64,000 nt of DNA, taken from NCBI RefSeq assembly GCF_022397915.1, contig NZ_JAKEUO010000011.1:62001-126000 (forward strand), read 5' to 3'. Source of the DNA: Vibrio sp. Isolate34. Lineage in GTDB: Bacteria; Pseudomonadota; Gammaproteobacteria; Enterobacterales; Vibrionaceae. Of this stretch, positions 11,301 through 23,300 are shown one piece after another. The notes under the pieces are model-generated. The model saw only the letters and a program-made list of their open reading frames with translations, was not told the DNA's origin and made no database searches. Within the stretch, counting starts at the first letter, position 1, and every line of letters begins with the position of its first letter. The translations under genes were made by a program, and so were the position numbers.

Positions 11301-14300
11301 GCGGTTGATAGCGATGGTGATGACTCTGTGATGTCGCCACTGGCTGTAACTATTACTGATGATATTCAAGTGATGGTTAATGACTCTCTCACTATTGAAG
11401 AGCCAACGGTTGCAGATTTGGCAGCAGGTACGCCGACTACGCCAATCGTTAATGTCCTTGATGAAGAAGGAGCTGATGGCACGACCATTACTCAGTTCAC
11501 TTACGATGGTGGGGCGGTATTGACGCTTGACCAAAATGACACGGGTGAGCAAAAGTTTGTGGTTGCTGACGGGTCTTTGTATATCACTCTACAAGGCGAT
11601 ATTCGTTTCGAACCAAGTCGTAACCTCGATCATACTGGTGGCGATATCGTTAAGTCGATAGTCGTAACATCGAGTGATTCTGATAGCGATCTTGTGTCTT
11701 CAACGGTAACGCTAACCATTACCGATGGCGATATCCCAACGATTGACACTGTGCCAAGCGTTACGCTGTCAGAAACGAATCTGAGTGACGGATCTGCTCC
11801 GAATGCAAGTGCGGTAAGTTCCACTCAAACCATTACCTTTACTAACCAAAGTGATGATGTGACAAGTTTCCGTATTGAACCGACGGAGTTCAATATTGGT
11901 GGTGCTCTCACATCAAACGGATTGGCGGTTGAGTTGAAAGCCGACCCAACCACTCCGGGTGGCTACATCGGTTTTGTGACAACCGCTCCGAATGTTGAAA
12001 CTAACGTGTTTACGATTAGCTTCTCGGATACCAATTTAGGTCAATACACCTTCACCTTGCTTGAAGCGTTGGATCATGTAGATGGCTTAGCGAAGAATGA
12101 TCTGACTTTTGACCTTCCTGTTTACGCGGTTGATAGCGATGGTGATGATTCACTGGTGTCTCAACTGAATGTGACCATTGGTGATGATGTTCAAATCATG
12201 CAAGGTGGTACGTTAGATATCACTGAGCCAAACCTTGCAGACGGCACAATCACAACGAATACCATTGATGTGATGCCAGAACAAAGTGCCGATGGCGCGA
12301 AAATCACCCAGTTTACGTATGACGGTCAAGTTCGAACTCTGGATCAAAATGACAATGGTGAGCAGCAATTTAGCTTCACAGAAGGTGAGTTGTTCATCAC
12401 TCTTCAAGGTGACGTGCGCTTCGAACCAAACCGTAATCTAGACCACACGCTTAGCGAAGACATCGTGAAGTCGATTGTGGTGACTTCAAGCGATTTAGAT
12501 AACGATGTGGTGACGTCAACGGTCACTCTGACTATTACTGATGGTGATATCCCAACCATTGATGCGGTGCCAAGCGTTACGCTTTCAGAAACCAATCTCG
12601 TTGATGGGTCTTTACCAAGCGGCAGTGCAGTAAGTCAGACTGAGACTATTACTTTCACGAACCAAAGTGATGATGTAGTGAGTTTCCGAATTGAACCAAC
12701 CGAGTTCAATGCCGGTGGAGCACTAAAATCGAACGGATTTGCAGTTGAGATAAAAGAAGACTCTGCTAACCCGGGCACTTATATCGGTTTTATTATTGAT
12801 GGCTCGAATACTGAAGTTCCTGTCTTCACTATTGGCTTCTCTACGACCACACTAGGTGAGTACACCTTTACTCTGCTTGAAACGTTAGACCATGTGGATG
12901 GTTTAGATAATAACGATCTGAGCTTTGAACTGCCTGTTTATGCGGTAGACAGTGATGGTGATGATTCTCTGGTATCTCAACTTAACGTGACCATTGGTGA
13001 TGATGTCCAAATGATGCAAGACGGTACGTTAGATATTGTTGAACCAAATCTTGCAGACGGAACAATCACAACCAACACCATTGATGTGATGCCAAATCAG
13101 AGTGCCGATGGTGCGACGATCACTCAGTTTACTTATGACGGCGTCGTAAACACACTGGATCAAAGCATTTCAGGCGAGCAGCAGTTCAGTTTCACAGAAG
13201 GTGAGCTGTTTATCACTCTTGAAGGGGAAGTACGCTTTGAGCCGAACCGCGACCTAGACCACTCAGTGAGTGAAGATATCGTGAAGTCGATTGTGGTGAC
13301 TTCAAGTGATTTCGATAATGATCCGGTGACTTCAACCATTACGCTGACCATTACCGATGGTGATATTCCAACCATCGATGCAGTGCCAAGCGTTACGCTC
13401 TCAGAAACAAATTTAGCGGATGGTTCTGCGCCAAGTGGCAGTGCGGTTAGTCAAACGGAGACGATTACTTTCACCAACCAAAGTGATGATGTGGTTCGCT
13501 TCCGTTTAGAACCAACCGAGTTCAATACTAACGATGCACTTAAATCGAATGGTTTAGCGGTCGAACTGCGTGAAGATCCTCAAGGTTCTGGTCAGTACAT
13601 CGGATTTACTACCAGTTCGTCTAACGTGGAGACGACAGTATTTACGTTGGACTTTAACTCCGGAACCTTAGGTGAATACACATTTACTTTAATCGAAGCT
13701 CTGGATCATCAAGATGCGCGTGGCAACAACGATTTAAGCTTTAATCTACCTGTGTATGCAGTTGATAGTGATGGCGATGACTCGTTAGTTTCTCAGCTTG
13801 GCGTAACCATTGGTGATGATGTGCAATTGATGCAAGACGGCACAATCACCAGTCGTGAGCCGGCATCAAGTGTTGAAACATCAAATACCCTTGATGTGAT
13901 GCCAAACCAAAGCGCCGATGGAGCCAAAGTCACTTCATTTGTTTTTGACGGTAACACTGCAGAAAGTCTTGATTTGAATGTGAATGGTGAACAAGAGTTT
14001 GTATTCACGGAAGGCTCGGTATTCATTACGACGGAAGGTGAGATACGTTTCGAACCTGTGCGTAATCAAAACCATGCAGGCGGTGATATTACCAAATCTA
14101 TTGAGGTGACGTCTGTTGATCTCGATGGCGATATTGTTACATCGACAGTGACACTGAAGATTGTTGATGGTGACCCTCCTACAATCGACCTTGTTCCTGG
14201 AATTACGTTATCTGAAGTGGATCTGGCTGATGGCTCTGCGCCAACGGGTAATTCAGTAACGATGACACAAACCATTACCTATACCGTAGGTAGTGACGAC

Positions 14301-17300
14301 GTCAGTCATTTCAGAATTGACCCTACGCAGTTCAATACTTCAGGAGCTTTGAAATCAAACGGTTTAGATGTCGAGATAAAAGAGCAACCAGCTAATTCTG
14401 GTAATTATATTGGCTTCGTTAAAGACGGTTCTAACGTAGAAACCAACGTTTTCACGATCAGTTTCTCAACCACCAATTTAGGGCAATACACGTTTACGCT
14501 GCTTGAAGCGATAGACCATGTGGATGGCTTGCAGAACAACACCTTAAACTTCGATGTACCTGTGATAGCTGTGGATACCGATGGTGATGAGTCTGCGATG
14601 TCACCAATGACAGTGACCATTACCGATGATGTACAAGGTGTACAAGATGGGTCATTGAATATTGTTGAGCCTTCACTGGCTGATCTCGTGGCAGGCACAC
14701 CAACTACGCCAACTATTGATGTTATGCCGACTCAAAGTGCTGATGGCGCAAAGGTCACCCAATTTATTTACGATGGTGGTACTGCTGTCACCTTGGATCC
14801 GAATGTATCGACAGAGCAGGTGTTTACCGTAACCGATGGCTTGCTGTACATCACTATTGAAGGGGAAGTTCGTTTTGAGCCGAGCCGAGATCTAGACCAT
14901 TCATCTGGCGATATCGTAAGAACGATTGTCGTTACCACCAGTGATTTTGATAACGATACAGATACTGCAGATGTCACTTTGACGATCAGAGACGGTATCG
15001 ATCCAGTAATTGACGTGGTTCCAAATGTTAACTTATCGGAAGTTAACCTAACGGATGGCTCGACACCAACTGGTTCTCCGGTCAGTTCGACTCACATAAT
15101 TACGTATACAGAAGGAAGTGATGATTTTAGTCACTTTAGAATTGCGACCAGCGAATTCAACCCTGGTGATCTGTTGAAATCAAGTGGTCTTGTTGTTCAA
15201 CTAAAAGAAGATCCTTCTTCTGCTGGTGACTACATTGGTTATACCGATGATGGTATGGGTAACGTTACCGATGTATTTACCATTAGCTTTGATAGTGTAA
15301 ACAAAGCTCAGTTTACATTTACCTTAATCGAGGCTCTCGATCATCTTGATGGCGTGCTTTACAACGATCTCACGTTCCGTTTGCCTATCTATGCCGTTGA
15401 TACAGATGATTCTGAATCAACGAAACGCGATGTGGTGGTTACGATAGAAGATGACCTACAGCAAATGCAAGATGGCTTCTTAACCATTACTGAGCCTAAT
15501 ACTGGTACGCCAACAACGGCTACCGTTGATGTGATGCCAATACCAAGTGCAGACGGTGCGACCATTACGCAGTTTACGTACGATGGTGGTTCTGCAATTA
15601 CTCTGAATCAAAGCATTAGCGGTGAGCAAGAGTTTGTTTTCACTGAAGGTTCACTGTTTGTGACATTAGATGGTGATGTGAGGTTTGAGCCAAACCGAAA
15701 CCTTGATCACTCTGCGGGCGACATTGTTAAATCGATTGTGTTCACCTCTTCAGACTTTGATAACGACATCTTCTCATCAAAAGTCACTCTCACCATTGTT
15801 GATGGTGATGGACCAACAATAGACGTTGTGCCGGGTGTGGCATTGTCAGAAAGCTTACTTGCGGATGGCTCTACGCCTAGCGTAAACCCTGTGAGTATGA
15901 CTCAAACCATTACTTCACTTGCTAGCAGTGATGATATTGCTGAAATAGTGGTGGAATTAGGGCTGTTCAATACCAACGGCGCGTTGAAGTCGGATGGCCT
16001 TGAATTGAGTTTGCGCGAAGACCCTGCAAACTCTGGCGACTACATCGCATTCACGACGGATGGTTCGGGTGTTGAGAAAGTTATCTTCACTCTAGACTTT
16101 GATGACACGAATCCGAGCCAATATACGTTTACTCTGCTTGAACGTTTAGACCATGTTGATGGCTTGGGAAATAACGATCTGAGCTTTGATCTTTCTGTTT
16201 ATGCAGAAGATACCGATGGTGATATTTCTGCGTTTAAACCGCTTACTGTCACGATTACTGATGATGTCCAACTGATGCAGTCAGGTGCGCTCAACATCAC
16301 AGAGCCAACCACGGGAACACCGACTACAACAGTCTTTGATGTGATGCCTGCGCAAAGTGCTGATGGCGCCACCATAACCAAATTCACTTATGGTAGTAAG
16401 CCTGAAGAATCTCTGGTGCAAACCAATACTGGTGAGCAAGAGTTCGTATTTACAGAAGGTTCGTTGTTTATCACGCTTGAAGGCGATGTACGCTTTGAGC
16501 CTAAACGCAACCTTGATCATTCTGGTGGTGACATCGTTAAAACCATTACGGTGACATCGGAAGATAAAGATGGCGACATTGTCACTTCAACAGTGACGCT
16601 GACTATTTCAGACGGTGCTCCACCAGTAATAGACACAGTACCAACGGTTGCATTGGAGGAAGCGAATCTGATCGACGGTTCTTCACCGGGCTTACCTGTA
16701 AGCCAAACTGAAACCATTACTTTCACAGCAGGAAGTGATGATGTGAGCCACTTCCGTATTGATACTACTCAGTTCAACACATCTGGCGATCTGAAAGCGG
16801 ATGGTTTGGTGGTTCAGCTAAAAGAAGATCCTCTGAACAGCGATAATTATATTGGTTACGTTGAAAGCGGCGGTGTCCAAACGGATATCTTCACCATCAC
16901 TTTTAGTAGTGTGGTTCTAGGAGAGTACACATTCACCTTGTTGGAAGAGTTAGATCACCTGCCAGTTCAGGGGAATAACGATCAAGTTTTCACCTTGCCT
17001 GTTATCGCTGTCGACAAAGACAATACTGATTCAGCAATGAAACCGCTAACGGTGACTATTACTGATGATGTGCCAACCATTACTGATACGACTGTTGCAA
17101 GTACGTTTGTGGTTGATGAAGATGATTTAGGCACTCTGGCACAAGCAACGGGTTCGTTTGTTACCACAGAAGGCGCAGACCAAGTTGAGGTTTACGAGCT
17201 GCGTAATATCTCAACACTGGAAGCGACGCTATCGTCGGGCAGTGAAGGTATTAAGATCACCGAAATTACCGGGGCTGCGAACACAACCACCTATCAAGGA

Positions 17301-20300
17301 ACCACCACGAGTGGAACACCGATTTTTACTCTTGCTTTGGGTAACGATGGGTCATACACCTTTACCTTGCTTGGTCCTCTAGACCATGAGCCTAGCTCAG
17401 AGGCGAGAAATAAGCTGCCTATCTCCTTTGATGTAGTGGCTGTTGATAGTGATGGCGATGATTCTAACCAATATGTATTGCCAATCGAGGTGCTAGATGA
17501 TGTGCCTGTGATGACCGCTCCGACCGGTGAAACGGTTGTTGATGAAGACGATCTTACAGGTATTGGGTCGGATCAGACGGAAGACACCATTATTAATGGA
17601 TTGTTCACTGTCGATGAAGGCGCCGATGGCGTTGTGAAGTATGAACTGGTTGATGAAGATTTGGTTCTGACGGGCTTAACCTCTGATGGAGAAAGCTTAG
17701 AGTGGCTAGCTGTCTCACAGGTAGGCACAACATTTACCTATACTGCTCAAACGGTGACTAGCAATGAAGCTGTGTTTGAGATTACTTTCGATACCTCGGA
17801 TAACAGCTATCAGTTTGAATTGTTTAAACCTCTTAAACACCCTGATGGTGCCGATGAAAACAACATCGAACTTGATTTCTCCGTTGTGGCTGAAGACTTT
17901 GACCAAGACCAATCAAACGCGATTGATCTGACAATCACAGTGACGGATGATGTTCCGTTAGTGACAACTCAATCGATTACTCGTCTTGAAGGTCAGGGCT
18001 ATGGCAACTCCAAAGTCGACATGTTTGCCAATGCAACAGATGTGGGGGCTGATGGCGCGGTACTGAGTCGAATTGAGGGCATCTCAAATAATGGTGCAGA
18101 TATTGTTTTCCGTAGCGGGAACAATGGACCGTACAGTAGCAGTTTTGATTTAAACAGTGGCAGCCAACAGATTCGAGTCTACGAGCAGACGAATGGTGGT
18201 GCAGATACTCGTGAGCTTGGTCGACTGCGCATCAACTCAAATGGTGAAGTGGAATTTAGAGCCAACGGCTATCTAGATCATGACGGTGATGACACCATCG
18301 ACTTCTCTATTAATGTGATTGCGACGGATGGAGATTTAGACACCTCTGAAACTCCGTTAGATATTTCGATTACTGATAGGGACTCTACAAGAATCGCGCT
18401 GAAAGTGACGACCTTCGAGGATGCGGGTAGAGACTCAACCATACCTTACGCAACAGGCGAAGAGCCGACTTTTGAGAATGTTCAAGATAACCAGATTGAT
18501 TTGCCTGATGCACCAGCGCAAGTTGCGCTGCAAGTGAGTCTGTATGACCAAGATAACGCTGAATCTATTGGGCAGTTGACAATAAAAAGCCCGAACGGAG
18601 GTGACAATCACCAAGGTACTTTTTATTACTTGGATGGTACTAGCTCTCAGTACATTGAATTAGTGCCTGAGCCAAATGGGAGCATTATATTTGGTCCTCC
18701 TCAACTCGAACAAAGCTTTGCTCCTAATCCGAATGAACCGAGACAAACTATCGCGACGATAGACAACTTGTTCTTTGTTCCGGACCAACACGCTAGTTCG
18801 GATGAAACTGGTGGGCGAGTTCGTTATGAACTTGAAATTGAGAAAAATGGCAGTACAGACCACACCGTTAATTCAAACTTCAGAATTGAGATTGAAGCGG
18901 TAGTGGATATTGCCACTTGGGATGATGCGAATAGCACGTATCAATATCAAGTGAATGAGGATGAAGACAATGTGACGCTTCAGCTGAATGCAGAGTCTCA
19001 AGATAACAGTAATACTGAGACGATTACCTATGAGCTAGAAGCAGTTCAAGGTGACGGGAAGTTTGAGCTGTTGGATCAAAATGGTAATGTGTTAACGCCG
19101 GTCAATGGTTTCTACACGATTGCTGCCGCAGATATCAATAGCACCGTGGTTAATCCAATCGATAACTTCTCTGGGCAAATTGAGTTCAAAGCAACCGCAA
19201 TTACGGAAGAAACGCTTAACCCATACGATGATTCAGCTAACGGTGGGGTAGATAAAACGACTGCTCGCTCTGTAAAACAAAACATTATCATTGATGTGAC
19301 TGCTGACGCCGACCCGGGCAAATTCAGCGTGAGCCGAATTAAGATCAACGAAGACAACATCGATGACCCTGATTACATTGGTCCTTTGGACAACAAAGAT
19401 GCATTCACGTTAGACGAAGTCATTACCATGACAGGCTCAGTGGATACCGATGGTTCTGAAGAACTGTTTGTTCGTATCAGTAATATTACCGAAGGCGCTG
19501 TGCTTAGCAGTACTGATAGCAATGTAACCATCGACACTGTGACTGTTAACGGTATTGTTTATCAAGAAGTTGCTTATGCTGACTTAGCGAAAATTGAAGT
19601 GACACCGACTGAACATAGCAATGTGGATTTTACCTTTGATGTAACCGGTGTGGTTAAAGACACCGCGGACCTATCAACCAATCCACAACAAGTCGATGTA
19701 GAAATACTGGGTACTAAAACGGTTAACGTCGAAGTTAAAGGTGTTGCAGATATTCCTTACGGCGGTACCAACGGTACGGATTGGATAACGTTTGATGACG
19801 GTACGACGAGTGGTGTCCAAACGACTATTGAAGAGAGTCAAAATGGCGATAGGTTTGCTCTGCTGGACTTCACAGTGTTGTCTGGAGAAAGAAAACCTGA
19901 TACTGGTACTACGCCATTAGCTGACGATGGCTCGGAGTCTATAACCGTTATTCTATCCGGTATTCCAGATGGCGTGATTCTCGAAGACGGCGATGGTACG
20001 GTGATCGACCTTAACTTTGTTGGTTACGAGACTGGACCGGGCGGTAGCCCTGATTTATCTAAACCTATCTACGAAGCGAACATTACAGAGGCGGGCAAAA
20101 CCTCAGGTATTCGCATCAGACCTGTCGACTCGTCGACAGAGAATATCCACATCCAAGGTAAAGTGATCGTGACTGAGAATGATGGTCATACGCTCTCTTT
20201 TGATCAGGAAGTTCGCATCTTAGTTGAGCCAAGGATTGATACTTCAGCGACTTATAATACTGTGACTCGAGGAGACGAAGATACGGCGATCAACATCGAT

Positions 20301-23300
20301 TGGCACCCAGAAGGTACAGATTACATTGATGATGACGAGCATTTCACTTCAATCGTTATCAGCGGTATTCCAAGTGATGTTGAAAATGTGGTTGTAAACG
20401 GTGATGTGATTTGGAACTACGATGCTGTGGCCGGAAAGCTAACCATCATACCTAAGAGCGGACAGACTCCAGAAGAGTTCACTCAGATCGCGCTGAACAA
20501 TAATTTTATTCAGATAACACCCGAACAAGACTCAAGCATAGACTTTTCTCTTAATACTGTTGTAATGATTGAAGAGCGAGATCATGAATATGTCGACGCT
20601 GGCAATCCTGGTCAAGGCATCGTTACCGCGACGATTAACGGTACTATTGATGTTCAAGTGCGACCTGTGGTTGAGACGGAAGATGCCAATAATAAACTTG
20701 TGGTATCTAATGAAGACGGCACCGGTGATTTAAGTACTATTGTGGCTGATGCCAATGGCGTTATTAAATTTACGACCAATAGTGACAATACTTCAATCGC
20801 AGACGAATACGTCGTTCGATACCAAGAAACCGATTTAAGCACAGTTGAAGAGCAAGTCGATGAAGTGATCGTTCAGCTGACCAACACTGACGGAAGTGCG
20901 TTATCTGATGATATTTTGGGACAATTGTTAGTAACCGGTGCTTCGTATGAAGGCGGTGGTCGCTGGATTGTAACCAATGAAGTCGCTTTTAGTGTCAGTG
21001 CACCTAACGGGTTAGATTTCACACCAGGCAATGATGCTGACGACGTTGTAGGTAACTTCAATGTCATTAAGATGGAGCTCTACACACTAGTGTCGGATCC
21101 GGGGGATGCTAACAATGAGTCCTCTGTTCAAGTGCAGCGCAGTGGTGAAGTGACGCTTTCTTACCCAGAAGTTTTGACAGCTGCGGATAAGGTCGCTGCA
21201 GATATAGCGCTAGTACCAAACAGTGTCATCGATGCCGTTGAGGATGTTCAACTTGACCTCGGCGCAGCTCTAAACGGCATTGTAAGCTTTACCGGACGTG
21301 ATGACTCTCCAGATCAAGTGACGGTGATCATCGATGGTACGCTAGTGATTGATGCCACTACATCATTCCCAATTAGTCTTTCGGGAAGAAGTGATGTTGA
21401 CTTTGTGAATGGGAAATATGTTTACGAGACGACAGTCAAACAAGGTGTAGCCATTGATTCATCGGGTTTGTTACTGAATTTACCTGCCGACTATTCTGGT
21501 GACTTTAGATTACCAATCACAATAGTGACCAAAGATACGCAGTCTGGTGATGAGAAAACCTTGGTGACTGATGTGGTCATCAAAGTTGCACCAGATGTTG
21601 AAGGCAACCCTGATATCGATGTGACGGTAACAGGCTCACTAGATGATTTGTTTAACCCTGTTGATACTGACGGCCAAGCTGGACAAGATCCTGTCGGTTA
21701 CGAAGATACCTATATCCAGCTTGATTTCAGCTCAACCATTACTGATCAAGTTAGTGGGGTTGAAGGTGGTGATGAAAAATTCACGTCTATTACGCTGACT
21801 TTGGATGATACGAGCGTCGGTGCTTTCTACGATGGAACGGGTACGTTACTTGGCACAACGGTGACCTTTAATGAAGCTCAGATCAGCGCAGGTGCTCTCG
21901 ATAACGTCTTGTTCCGCCCTGCACTAAATTACCCAACGGATAACGATATTAATCAGGTACAAGTTAATGTTAGCGGTACGATTACCGACACGGCTACCTA
22001 CAATGACGCCTCGTCTCCTGTTGGCAACGCAACTGACACGGATACCTTCTCTACAAGTGTGAACTTTGAAGTGGTTCCAGTTGTGGATGATGTTCTCGTC
22101 ACAGGGCCGGGTAGTGACCCTGATGTTATCGAGATTACGGGTACTGAAGACCAGCTCATTTCTTTGTCGGGTACCGGTCCTGTATCGATTGCATTGACTG
22201 ACCTTGATGGCTCAGAGCAGTTTGTGTCAATTAAGTTCACAGACGTACCTGATGGCTTCCAAATGCGTGCAGACGCTGGCTCGGCATACACGGTGAAGAA
22301 TAATGGCGGTGGTGAGTGGAGTGTTCAGCTGCCTCAAGCATCAGGGTTGTCGTTCGACCTGAGTGAGATTTCGATTTTACCGCCTAAAGACTTCAGCGGT
22401 ACGGCTGAATTTGGTGTTGCCGTATTTACTCAAGAATCTTTGTTGGGTGTGCCTACCGCAGCATCAAATCTGCCTAGCTTTAAGCTGCATGTGGTACCAA
22501 AGGGCGATGATGTTGATACCAACCCAACAGATTCTGTGACAGGTAACGAAGGTCAAAACATTGATATCGAAATCAATGCGACGATTTTGGATAAAGAGCT
22601 ATCTGCAACGGGCAGCAGCACTTATACCGAGAATGCGCCAGAAACACTTCGAGTTGAAGTGGCAGGCGTGCCTCAAGATGCCTCTATCTACTACCCAGAC
22701 GGCACGACCTTGGCTAGTTACGATCCAGTTACGCAGATCTGGACACTGGATGTTGCTGCGCAGTCACTTGATAAGATCGTATTCAATTCAGGTGAACACA
22801 ATAGTGATACGGGTAATGTATTAGGCATCAATGGCCCGCTGCAGATTACCGTTCGCTCTGTGGATACTGACGCCGATAACACCGAATATTTGGGTACGCC
22901 AACCAGCTTCGATGTTGATTTGGTGATAGATCCGATCAACGATCAGCCGACGTTTGTTAACGTAACTAACCTTGAAACGAAGGAAGAAGGTAGCATTGCA
23001 TTAGACAACTTTAGCATCTACGACGTAGACGCTAATTTTGATAACCCAGATGCACCGTATGTACTCACCTTAGCAATTGACCAAACATTGCCGGGTGCGC
23101 AGGGCGAGTTTGAGTTTACGAGCTCACCTGACGTGACGTTTGTATTGCAGCCTGATGGCTCATTGGTGATTAGTGGTAAAGAAGCCGATATCAATACCGC
23201 ATTAACCAATGGAGCGGTGACGTTCAAACCAGACCCAGACCAGAACTACCTCAACCAAGGTGGATTAGTCACGATCAATGCAACGCTCGACGACGGCGGT

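Noticed and set aside
7671..17080. Regular repeats considered as a CRISPR or satellite array
   Set aside because: The repeat is a coding unit of about 272 codons in one open frame, with no short repeat-spacer structure.
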